DNA of 11,932 bases from an uncultured Flavonifractor sp. GTDB lineage: Bacteria > Bacillota > Clostridia > Oscillospirales > Oscillospiraceae. The position numbers and the translations under genes are program-made. The notes under the pieces are model-generated. The model worked only from the letters and a program-made list of their open reading frames with translations, searched no databases and had not been told where the DNA came from. The DNA lies in contig CAJUDT010000073.1 in the NCBI GenBank assembly GCA_910585415.1, positions 1 to 11,932 of the forward strand, given 5' to 3'. This document shows, piece by piece, positions 1 to 5,720 of this stretch; positions within the stretch are counted from its first letter, which is position 1, and every line of letters begins with the position of its first letter.

Positions 1-92
1 TTTGCCTACTTTCCATCGCTGGAAAGTAGGCCGCCGGAGGCAGGACCAGAAAACAGAAAGCAGCGAGTACCGAGGAAGAAGCACCACCCCCC
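1..92 (+). repeat. Hairpin-headed dispersed repeat, left copy
   Basis: The copy opens with a perfect 11-bp stem, GCCTACTTTCC (4-14) and GGAAAGTAGGC (21-31), around a six-base loop. A conserved tail follows to about position 92, beginning CCGCCGGAGGC and containing GGACCAGAAAAC and GGAAGAAGCACC. The reverse complement of 11837-11928 matches it at roughly 90% by eye (about seven mismatches and two single-base gaps), so both stem and tail are shared. It points toward the hydrolase, whose ATG lies 45 nt after the repeat. There is no T-tract after the stem, so it does not look like an intrinsic terminator. A REP-like or MITE-like dispersed element, or a shared leader RNA, are the alternatives. The left edge coincides with the window edge and may be incomplete. 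Confidence 0.8.
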
Positions 93-136
93 AAAAAGGA
101 AGAACCACCCCCCCATTTACCGAAAGGAAGAGAGAC

Positions 137-904
137 ATGGAGACAGCCTATTTTAAGGAGTACAGCCCAATCCTGGGCCGCGAAATGGAGTGTAAGCTCT
201 ACGGTCACGCCGGCCGCCCGGTGTTATACATCCCCTGCCAGGACGGTCGTTTTTTTGATTTTGCCGATTTCCACATGGCGGATGTGTGGTCCCCCTGGAT
301 AGAGTCCGGCCAGGTGATGGTTTTCGCCATCGACACTCTGGATAAGGAAACCTGGTCCAACAAGACCGGCGACCCCCATTGGCGTGCCCGCCGCCACGAG
401 CAGTGGATGGACTATATCACAACGGAAATGGTCCCGTTCATCCGCGATAAAGCCAACCAAGCCAACGGCTGGACCGGCTATCCGGGTATCTTGGCCTTCG
501 GATGCAGCCTGGGAGCCACCCACGCCGCCAACCTGTATTTCCGCCGCCCCGACCTCTTCGACGGCCTGTTGGCCCTCAGCGGAATCTATAACGCCGACTA
601 CGGCTTTGACGGCTACATGGATGAGGTGGTCTATCAAAATTCCCCCGTCCACTATCTGTCCAATCTGCCCGAGGACCACCCCTACATTCCCATCTACAAC
701 CAGCAGCGCTCCGTTATCTGCGTGGGCCTGGGGCCCTGGGAGCTCCCCGACTCCACCCGCTGGATGGCGGATATCCTCTACCGGAAGGGCATCCACACCT
801 GGGTGGACTTCTGGGGTCAGGACTGCGCCCACGACTGGCCCTGGTGGTACAAGCAGGTACAGTATTTTGTCCCCTGGCTGCTGGGCGGGGAGCCCGGCTG
901 CTGA
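137..904 (+). CDS. Alpha/beta-hydrolase, putative esterase D family
   Basis: A 255-residue protein with an alpha/beta-hydrolase fold of the putative-esterase type. The nucleophile elbow G-C-S-L-G places the serine at about residue 124. The likely catalytic histidine is H232 in the motif D-C-A-H-D-W, and the acid is probably E202 or D205 in GPWELPDS. The N-terminal segment YSPILGREMECKLYGHAG is typical of a hydrolase subfamily that I recall beside ATP-grasp genes. I see no signal peptide, so it is probably cytoplasmic. The start at 137 has a purine-rich ribosome site (AAAGGAAGAGAG). The frame is also open upstream to position 2, but that part runs through the repeat and does not resemble the family. 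The next gene starts 48 bases downstream, which suggests co-transcription. Substrate and product are unknown; an ester- or amide-releasing step paired with the ligase is an inference. Confidence 0.88.
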   Translation: METAYFKEYSPILGREMECKLYGHAGRPVLYIPCQDGRFFDFADFHMADVWSPWIESGQVMVFAIDTLDKETWSNKTGDPHWRARRHEQWMDYITTEMVPFIRDKANQANGWTGYPGILAFGCSLGATHAANLYFRRPDLFDGLLALSGIYNADYGFDGYMDEVVYQNSPVHYLSNLPEDHPYIPIYNQQRSVICVGLGPWELPDSTRWMADILYRKGIHTWVDFWGQDCAHDWPWWYKQVQYFVPWLLGGEPGC

Positions 905-952
905 CATTGCGGCACATCCGCTGACATGAGAGAAAAGAGGAACCAAATCAAC

Positions 953-2227
953 ATGAAAAATTTTGTCTTTATATCCCCAAACTTCCCCACAAACTATTGG
1001 AAATTCTGCCGGGAGCTGAAAAATAACGGCATGAACGTCCTGGGCGTGGGCGACCAGCCCTATGAGGAACTCAGCTGGGAGCTCAAGGACAGCCTGAACG
1101 AGTATTACCGGGTGGACAACCTGGAGCACTACGACACTGTTTACCGGGCCGTTGCCTTTTTCATCCACAAATATGGCCGCATTGACTGGCTGGAGTCCAA
1201 CAACGAATACTGGTTGGAGCGCGACGCCCAGCTGCGGACGGACTTTTGCATCAACACCGGCTTTCAGGTGGAGGATGTCCCCCGCATCAAGTACAAGTCC
1301 CGGATGAAAGCCTTTTACAAGCGGGCGGGCATACCCGCCGCCCGGTATCATCTGGTGGACGATTGGAAATCCTGTCGGGCCTTCATTCAGGAGGTGGGCT
1401 ATCCGGTTGTTGTCAAGCCGGACAACGGTGTGGGGGCCTCGGATACCCACAAGCTCTCCAACGACGCGGATTTGCAGGCCTTCCTGCGGGACCGCAGCCC
1501 GGACGTGACCTACATTATGGAGGAGTTCATCCACGCGGAGGTCAACTCCTATGATGCCATCATCGACGCCACCGGGACCCCCATCTTTGAGACGGGCAAC
1601 ATCACCCCCATGTCCATCATGGATATCGTGAACGAGGAGGACAACTCCATTTACTACATCCTGAAGGATTTGCCCGAGGACACCCGTGCCGCCGGACGGG
1701 CGGCGGTGCAGAGCTTTGGCGTCTACAGCCGCTTCATCCACTTTGAATTTTTCCGCCTGACCCAGGACCAGAAGGGGCTGGGGAAAAAGGGACAGATCGT
1801 GGCCCTGGAGGTCAACATGCGCCCCTGCGGCGGCTTTACCCCGGATATGATTAACTTTGCCCACAGCACCAATGTCTATAAAATCTGGGCGGACATGGTG
1901 GCCTTTGACCGGACGGATCTGCCGGTGGGAGAACACAATTTCTGCGCCTACGCCGGACGGCGGGACGGGAAGCCCTTCCAGTACAGCCACGAGGAAATTT
2001 TGGAGAAGTACGCCGCTCAGATGAAGATGGTGGAGCGGATTCCCGACGTGCTGGCGGGTGCTATGGGCAATCAGATGTATCTGGCCATATTCCCCACCCA
2101 GGCGGAAATGGACCAGTTCTATCACGACGTTCTGCTCTGCCGGGAGCCGGAGGCGGAGGTTCCTGCGGAGACGGAGGCTGTGCCGGTTTTAGGGGCCGGA
2201 GAAATCGCTGAGGTCTGTAAAAATTAA
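953..2227 (+). CDS. ATP-grasp domain carboxylate-amine ligase-like protein
   Basis: A 424-residue ATP-grasp protein. It begins with a Rossmann-like pre-ATP-grasp segment (MKNFVFISPNFPTNYW). The nucleotide-binding lysine and loop follow in VVVKPDNGVGAS (residues 152-163), the adenine-binding hinge is around MEEFIHAEVNSYD (189-201), and the metal-binding acidic residues are E265 in HFEFF and E286/N288 in ALEVNMRP. Members of this fold form an acyl-phosphate from a carboxylate and ATP, then ligate an amine, thiol or hydroxyl; the actual substrates here cannot be read. The last 25 or so residues form a Glu/Ala/Pro-rich tail, probably disordered. ATG 953 is preferred because the conserved region begins there. 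An in-frame ATG at 926 would add nine residues, and the AGAGG at 936-940 sits between the two. It lies directly behind the hydrolase, a pairing I recall in other Gram-positive genomes without an assigned pathway. Confidence 0.87.
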   Translation: MKNFVFISPNFPTNYWKFCRELKNNGMNVLGVGDQPYEELSWELKDSLNEYYRVDNLEHYDTVYRAVAFFIHKYGRIDWLESNNEYWLERDAQLRTDFCINTGFQVEDVPRIKYKSRMKAFYKRAGIPAARYHLVDDWKSCRAFIQEVGYPVVVKPDNGVGASDTHKLSNDADLQAFLRDRSPDVTYIMEEFIHAEVNSYDAIIDATGTPIFETGNITPMSIMDIVNEEDNSIYYILKDLPEDTRAAGRAAVQSFGVYSRFIHFEFFRLTQDQKGLGKKGQIVALEVNMRPCGGFTPDMINFAHSTNVYKIWADMVAFDRTDLPVGEHNFCAYAGRRDGKPFQYSHEEILEKYAAQMKMVERIPDVLAGAMGNQMYLAIFPTQAEMDQFYHDVLLCREPEAEVPAETEAVPVLGAGEIAEVCKN

Positions 2228-2228
2228 T

Positions 2229-2630
2229 ATGGACAGGCAAACGATTGCTGAATTTGAAGCGCGGTATAACCTGGTTTTGCCTGAGGCATATATTCGATTT
2301 TTATTGCTTTGCGATGGAAAGCCGGAGGAATACTGCAAGGGATTTCCGGATATCGCGCTGTTTACACTTGCTGAGATTGCCGAGGCACGGGAGTATATGG
2401 AGATGAAAACGTATTGCCCGGAATATGTGGCAATCGGCGATGGCGGCGGCGGTGAGGTTCTCATTATGCCGCAGGAGCGGAATACGGAAACTCTGATTGT
2501 TACCCACGGGGGAAATTTAATTTCACGGTACATTAAGCCGCAATATTGCAAATTTTTCTATGACTTTTTCAGCGGTTGGGTAAGCTGCGGCTGTCCTGCG
2601 GCAGAGATTGACGAGATGTATGGCGGCTGA
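2229..2630 (+). CDS. SMI1/KNR4 (SUKH) family protein, possible orphan immunity protein
   Basis: A 133-residue protein with the SMI1/KNR4 layout: N-terminal helix (IAEFEARYNLVLPEAYIRFL), then CDGKPEE, a strand-rich centre (YVAIGDGGGGEVLIM, with acidic and glycine residues typical of the family) and an aromatic C-terminal end. SUKH proteins are best known as immunity proteins of polymorphic toxin systems, but many are orphans or housekeeping. No toxin gene lies in this window. The ATG follows the ATP-grasp TAA by one base and no Shine-Dalgarno sequence is visible, so translation probably depends on reinitiation from the upstream gene. Codon and base composition are visibly more AT-rich than in the neighbours, which hints at separate acquisition. 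The family call is fairly secure; the role is not. Confidence 0.8.
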   Translation: MDRQTIAEFEARYNLVLPEAYIRFLLLCDGKPEEYCKGFPDIALFTLAEIAEAREYMEMKTYCPEYVAIGDGGGGEVLIMPQERNTETLIVTHGGNLISRYIKPQYCKFFYDFFSGWVSCGCPAAEIDEMYGG

Positions 2631-2663
2631 AATCGTTTCCGCTTGTCCTGGCAAATAAACCGG

Positions 2664-2697
2664 CAGGGCCGGGACCACCTATGCGGTCCCGGCCCTG
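2664..2697. terminator. Bidirectional intrinsic terminator
   Basis: A perfect 13-bp stem, CAGGGCCGGGACC and GGTCCCGGCCCTG, encloses an eight-base loop. On the plus strand TTT follows. On the minus strand the stem is followed by CCGGTTTATTT. It separates the plus-strand SUKH gene (stop at 2630) from the leftward coat genes (stop at 2748), so it probably ends both transcripts. Confidence 0.85.
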
Positions 2698-2747
2698 TTT
2701 GGCCCTGATATGATTCCGGTCAATTCTTTTCTATACAAGAAAGAGAA

Positions 2748-3002
2748 TCACTGAGGCATCTCATTGGTGAAGCGGGTATAGGCGGTGGAAACCTTGCTGG
2801 CGGGGGCCTGCTCCACCTGATACCAGCCCTTTTGCTGGGCGGTCTTGAACAGGTTGGTCTGGGTCTGGTGGCCCTGGCTGAAGAGCTTCAGGTACTCGTC
2901 CCGCAGCTGCACGTTGACGCACTCGGAGGCAAAGGTGTCGTAATTGGAGGACATCTTCTTCTCGCTGAGAATCAAATCGGTAATACGCTCTTGGTCATTC
3001 AT
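2748..3002 (-). CDS. Spore coat protein, CotF-like
   Basis: An 84-residue, helix-rich protein resembling the Coat F domain (ferritin-like helical bundle) in ITDLILSEKKMSSNYDTFAS followed by EYLKLFSQGHQTQTNLF and the terminal GWYQVEQAPASKV. Coat F proteins are structural proteins of the endospore coat; their individual roles are mostly unclear. A strong ribosome site, GGGGGAG, lies just before the ATG. It is the second gene of a two-gene leftward unit, 15 bases after the stop of the 61-residue gene. It is far shorter than Bacillus CotF and equals roughly the C-terminal half, so the two small genes may together stand in for one full-length protein. Confidence 0.8.
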   Translation of the reverse strand: MNDQERITDLILSEKKMSSNYDTFASECVNVQLRDEYLKLFSQGHQTQTNLFKTAQQKGWYQVEQAPASKVSTAYTRFTNEMPQ

Positions 3003-3017
3003 GGAAGCTCCCCCTTT

Positions 3018-3203
3018 TTACTTGAGATAGTTCAACAGACAGGTATAGTTCTGCTTATGCTGGTCGGCGCACTGCTGAAAACAGGTTTTCAGCTCGGCAT
3101 CGGTGCTCTCCTGGGCGGCGGCCTGGTATTTGCAGCAGACAACCCGCTCAAATTCCAGCTGGTCGGACAGACCCGCCAGCTCCTTGGTGGTCAGATTTGC
3201 CAT
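3018..3203 (-). CDS. Small Cys-containing spore-coat-like protein
   Basis: A 61-residue helical protein starting MANLTTKELAGLSDQLEFER. It carries five cysteines (a CC pair, C-x3-C and one near the end). The pattern of two amphipathic helices with YQAAAQESTDAELKTCFQQC resembles the N-terminal helix pair of CotF/ferritin-like spore proteins. The start at 3203 is chosen because AAAGGAG sits upstream at a usable distance; the open frame extends further to 3269 but without a comparable site. It is co-directional with the CotF-like gene 15 bases downstream, which supports a shared sporulation role. No convincing SigE or SigK promoter could be picked out upstream. Assignment rests on neighbour and composition as much as on motif. 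Confidence 0.7.
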   Translation of the reverse strand: MANLTTKELAGLSDQLEFERVVCCKYQAAAQESTDAELKTCFQQCADQHKQNYTCLLNYLK

Positions 3204-3306
3204 GGCGTCTCTCACTCCTTTGATTTGAAGTACGCCGGTAGTCTGCCCAATCCGGTATGTTCTATGCACCCGGCGCCGCCGGGAGAACTCCTTGCTAAAA
3301 ATTTAC

Positions 3307-3336
3307 TTTACGAGGGGCGGGAGGATGTGGTATGAT
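3307..3336 (+). promoter_or_regulatory. SigA-type promoter for trmB
   Basis: TTTACG (3307-3312) and TATGAT (3331-3336) are separated by 18 bases, giving a leader of about 20 nt before the trmB ATG. A good -10 and a moderate -35. The same intergenic region carries the divergent upstream sequence of the coat genes. Confidence 0.55.
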
Positions 3337-3361
3337 ACATCCTGCGAGGTGAACATAGCCC

Positions 3362-4048
3362 ATGAGAATGAGAAGAAAGCCAAACCTGATACCCCGGATG
3401 GAGCGCTGTGCCCGCGTACTGCTGTCCGCCCCCGCCGGCCCGGCGGAGCGGAGGGGCCATTGGCGGGAGCTGCTCCCCCAGGCCAGGGAGCTCCGGGTGG
3501 AGCTGGGCTGCGGCAAGGGCCGCTTTACGGCGGAGACGGCCGCTCAGGAGCCCGACGTACTCTTTCTCGCCATTGAGCGGGTCCCCGACGCGCTGGTGGT
3601 GGCGATGGAGCGGGTCATGGGCCTGGGTCTGGAGAACGTATACTTTTTGTGTGAGGACGCCGCCCGTCTGCCGGAGCTCTTTGCGCCGGGAGAGGTGGAC
3701 CGCATTTACATCAACTTCTGCGACCCCTGGCCGGGGAACCGCCACGCCAAACGCCGCCTGACCAGCCGGGGCTTTTTGGACCTTTACCGCCAGGTGCTTC
3801 CCCTGGGGGGAGAAATCCATTTCAAAACGGATAACCGGGATTTATTCGAGTGGTCCCTCTTCCAGTTCCCCGCCGGGGGTTATAGTTTGTCCCAGGTCAC
3901 GCGGGACCTCCATGCGGACGGAATCTGCGGCATTATGACCGACTACGAGGAAAAGTTCCACAATCTGGGCACCCCCATCAACCGCTGTGTAGCCGCCCTG
4001 GGCCCCCAGCCCGAGGAAGCATCCCAGCCCGAAACTGCGGAGCCTTAG
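3362..4048 (+). CDS. trmB: tRNA (guanine-N7-)-methyltransferase TrmB
   Basis: A 228-residue SAM-dependent methyltransferase that makes m7G46 in the tRNA variable loop. The SAM-binding motif is ELGCGKG (residues 47-53). Family-specific signatures are INFCDPWP (117-124), followed by RHAKRRL (127-133), FKTDN (154-158) and the C-terminal TDYEEKF (193-199). Length is normal for bacterial TrmB; the last 15 or so residues (PEEASQPETAEP) are a disordered extension. The ATG at 3362 has GAGGTGA about nine bases upstream; an alternative ATG two codons later is possible. It forms a single-gene unit bounded by its own promoter and terminator. Confidence 0.96.
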   Translation: MRMRRKPNLIPRMERCARVLLSAPAGPAERRGHWRELLPQARELRVELGCGKGRFTAETAAQEPDVLFLAIERVPDALVVAMERVMGLGLENVYFLCEDAARLPELFAPGEVDRIYINFCDPWPGNRHAKRRLTSRGFLDLYRQVLPLGGEIHFKTDNRDLFEWSLFQFPAGGYSLSQVTRDLHADGICGIMTDYEEKFHNLGTPINRCVAALGPQPEEASQPETAEP

Positions 4049-4054
4049 CGATGC

Positions 4055-4083
4055 AGCGCCCACCCGCCGGGGTGGGCGCTTTT
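4055..4083 (+). terminator. Intrinsic terminator of trmB
   Basis: An 11-bp perfect stem, AGCGCCCACCC and GGGTGGGCGCT, with a GCCG tetraloop, followed by a TTTT tract interrupted by GC. It starts seven bases after the trmB stop codon. Confidence 0.88.
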
Positions 4084-4110
4084 GCTGTTCTGCGCAGCGG
4101 CCCCAGCCGC

Positions 4111-4139
4111 TTGACGGGGCGGAGGGGGTGTGTTATAGT
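4111..4139 (+). promoter_or_regulatory. SigA promoter for rsmI
   Basis: TTGACG (4111-4116) and TATAGT (4134-4139) are spaced by exactly 17 bases, one mismatch each from consensus. It lies directly after the trmB terminator and predicts a leader of about 70 nt for rsmI. No stable leader structure was evident. Confidence 0.8.
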
Positions 4140-4216
4140 GAACCGAACGAGAAACCCACATGCTTCACCCAGGGGAGAGCGGGTCCGCCGCGCCCCCATA
4201 CACGAAGGAGGCCCCT

Positions 4217-5053
4217 ATGTCTGGAACGCTCTATCTGGTCCCCACGCCCATCGGAAATTTAGGCGATATCTCCCCCCGGTGTGCGGATATCCTGGCCCAG
4301 GCGGATTTTATTGCCGCGGAGGACACGCGGGTGTCCATCAAGCTGCTCAACCACCTGGGGCTGAAAAAGCCCATGGTGACCTACCACCGCCACAACAAGG
4401 AGACGGGCGGACAGGCGGTGCTGGACCGCCTGCTGTCCGGGGAGAGCTGTGCACTGGTCACGGATGCGGGCACCCCGGCCATCTCGGACCCCGGCGAGGA
4501 GCTGGTGGCCCTGTGCGCCCGTGCGGAGGTACCTGTGGTGGCCCTTCCGGGGCCCTGCGCCCTGGTGACTGCCTTAGCCGTCTCCGGCCTGCCCACGGGG
4601 CGCTTTACCTTTGAGGGCTTTCTGGCTATGAATAAAAAGAACCGCCGGACCCATCTGGAGGCCCTGGTTCAGGAGGAGCGCACCATGCTCTTCTATGAGG
4701 CCCCCCACAAGCTCACCGCCACTCTGGCGGACCTGCGGGAGACATTTGGCCCGGAGCGAAGAATCGCCCTGTGCCGGGAGCTCACCAAGCTCCATGAGGA
4801 GGTCCGCCGGACCACCCTGGGGGAGGCGGCGGACTGGTACGCGGTCAACCCGCCGAAGGGGGAGTTTGTACTGGTGGTGGAGGGGGCGAGTCCAAAGGAA
4901 AAGGTGGAAACCACCGCCGGGCAGGCGCTGGAGCTGGTGACCGCGCTGCGGAAGGAGGGATATTCCCTGCGGGACGCGGTGCGTCAGGTGTCCAAGGAAA
5001 CCGGTGTGGGGAAAAATGAACTCTATGATTTGGCAGTAGAACAAGGTTGCTGA
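4217..5053 (+). CDS. rsmI: 16S rRNA (cytidine(1402)-2'-O)-methyltransferase RsmI
   Basis: A 278-residue tetrapyrrole-methylase-fold enzyme that 2'-O-methylates C1402 in the decoding centre of 16S rRNA, using SAM. Signatures are LYLVPTPIGNLGDISPR (residues 5-21), AAEDTR (33-38), VTDAGTPAISDPG (81-93) and ALPGPCALVTALAVSG (109-124), then the FYEAPHK motif (159-165). The C-terminal part resembles the usual helical extension (SLRDAVRQVSKETGVGKNELY). The start at 4217 is fixed by GAAGGAGG just upstream; the frame is open for 19 further codons upstream without conserved sequence. It converges with abrB, a neighbourhood also present in Bacillus subtilis. Confidence 0.96.
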   Translation: MSGTLYLVPTPIGNLGDISPRCADILAQADFIAAEDTRVSIKLLNHLGLKKPMVTYHRHNKETGGQAVLDRLLSGESCALVTDAGTPAISDPGEELVALCARAEVPVVALPGPCALVTALAVSGLPTGRFTFEGFLAMNKKNRRTHLEALVQEERTMLFYEAPHKLTATLADLRETFGPERRIALCRELTKLHEEVRRTTLGEAADWYAVNPPKGEFVLVVEGASPKEKVETTAGQALELVTALRKEGYSLRDAVRQVSKETGVGKNELYDLAVEQGC

Positions 5054-5178
5054 CAAATATGGAAAATTTAGTAAAATAAATATTCCAGTAATGGAAAATA
5101 CTACATTTGGAAATATTACACATCGTATAAATTTCGCTTCAATTTGAGCAATTCATTCAAGAAATGACAAAAACCGAC
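5054..5178. promoter_or_regulatory. AT-rich spacer with repeated TGGAA motifs
   Basis: This 125-bp stretch after rsmI is markedly AT-rich compared with its flanks and holds no credible gene. TGGAA occurs at 5060, 5092 and 5108 and its complement TTCCA at 5083; the 5083/5092 pair forms a small dyad around GTAA. Bipartite TGGNA motifs are reported for Bacillus AbrB binding, and an AbrB gene lies immediately downstream, so DNA binding by that protein is a plausible but unproven reading. Confidence 0.35.
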
Positions 5179-5220
5179 AAAAGACCCCTGCCCGGCACGG
5201 AGGACGGACAGGGGTCTTTT
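5179..5220. terminator. Bidirectional terminator between rsmI and abrB
   Basis: AAAAGACCCCTG (5179-5190) pairs perfectly with CAGGGGTCTTTT (5209-5220) across an 18-base loop. The A and T runs at the two feet provide a U-tract in both directions, as expected between convergent genes. Confidence 0.88.
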
Positions 5221-5232
5221 CTGCATGATCCG

Positions 5233-5475
5233 TTACTTTAATTGAAGCTCTTTAATGCAGCTGGGGCAGACATTTTTTCCCTTAAAGTTCACGACATCCC
5301 TGGCGTCATCGCAGAAAATGCAGGCGGGCTGATACTTTTTCAGTACAATGGAGGGTCCGTCAACATAAATCTCCAGGGAATCTTTTTCGGCGATATCCAG
5401 GGTCCGCCGGAGCTCAATGGGCAATACGATTCGCCCCAGCTCATCCACCTTTCTGACGATACCGGTTGATTTCAT
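5233..5475 (-). CDS. abrB: AbrB family transition-state regulator
   Basis: An 80-residue DNA-binding protein. Residues 1-50 (MKSTGIVRKVDELGRIVLPI onward, through LKKYQP) are the SpoVT/AbrB swapped-hairpin domain and closely follow Bacillus AbrB. The C-terminal part differs: it contains C52-x2-C55 and C70-x2-C73, a spacing suited to binding one metal ion, in place of the Bacillus multimerisation domain. AbrB-type proteins are global repressors of transition-phase genes, including sporulation and stress functions. The start at 5475 matches the family N-terminus and has AAAGGAAG upstream; an in-frame ATG at 5508 with AGGGG would add 11 residues. It converges on rsmI and diverges from spmA. Confidence 0.93.
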   Translation of the reverse strand: MKSTGIVRKVDELGRIVLPIELRRTLDIAEKDSLEIYVDGPSIVLKKYQPACIFCDDARDVVNFKGKNVCPSCIKELQLK

Positions 5476-5539
5476 GGCAATACTTCCTTTCCCGTAGTAG
5501 GTTGACATATTTTCCCCTAGTTCACTTGGAACTGACATT

Positions 5540-5567
5540 ATTATAACATACTGTATTTCAAAGTCAA
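5540..5567 (-). promoter_or_regulatory. SigA promoter for abrB
   Basis: On the minus strand TTGACT (5562-5567) and a perfect TATAAT (5540-5545) are spaced by 16 bases. The predicted start is near 5533, giving a leader of about 58 nt. A TGGAA motif (plus strand, 5527-5531) falls around the start of the transcript, a position compatible with autoregulation. Confidence 0.78.
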
Positions 5568-5599
5568 TTGCAAATTGGAAATAATTTTGTAAATAATAG

Positions 5600-5629
5600 G
5601 TCATATTTCTCGGAAAAAGGATATATCTG
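5600..5629 (+). promoter_or_regulatory. SigE-like promoter candidate for spmA-spmB
   Basis: GTCATATT at 5600-5607 matches the mother-cell SigE -35 consensus well. At a 14-base spacing the -10 position reads TATATCTG, which keeps the central ATA but is otherwise poor against CATACANT. SigE control would fit the known mother-cell expression of spmA and spmB in Bacillus. The -10 overlaps the 23-bp palindrome. Confidence 0.4.
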
Positions 5630-5646
5630 TAAAAATTTTACAGATA
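5624..5646. promoter_or_regulatory. Perfect 23-bp palindrome, operator candidate
   Basis: TATCTGTAAAA (5624-5634) and TTTTACAGATA (5636-5646) form a perfect dyad around one central A. The single-base centre is too tight for a simple RNA hairpin over the full length, and no T-tract follows, so a dimeric DNA-binding protein is the more natural reading. It overlaps or lies just downstream of the candidate spmA promoter, where a bound protein would block transcription. The regulator is unknown. Confidence 0.6.
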
Positions 5647-5720
5647 CCGCCCGCAAGATTTCCAATTCTAATCCCGGCGGACGGGCCATATGCTGGTTCT
5701 GTGAAGGGGGGCCGGGCGGC

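Noticed and set aside
1..31. The hairpin at the left edge as an intrinsic terminator
   Set aside because: The stem is followed by CCGCCGG on one side, with only TTT or AAA next to it on the other and no sustained U-tract; the conserved tail also points to a larger element.
2..136. Extending the hydrolase N-terminus to a TTG at position 2
   Set aside because: The added 45 residues translate the repeat and are basic, low-complexity and unlike the family. ATG 137 has a suitable ribosome site and begins the conserved region.
224..2125. A 633-codon open frame on the minus strand opposite the hydrolase and ATP-grasp genes
   Set aside because: It is rich in Val, Gly, His and Leu with no recognisable motif, it spans two real genes and their gap, and it follows from GC-rich codon use on the opposite strand.
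2214..2225. TCTGTAAAAATT at the end of the ATP-grasp gene also occurs within the spmA palindrome
   Set aside because: Only one half-site is shared, there is no dyad at this location, and it overlaps coding sequence; probably coincidence.
3269..3283. GC-rich hairpin CCCGGC-GCC-GCCGGG between the coat genes and trmB
   Set aside because: The stem is only six base pairs in GC-rich DNA with no U-tract, and lies upstream of both divergent genes; not distinguishable from chance.
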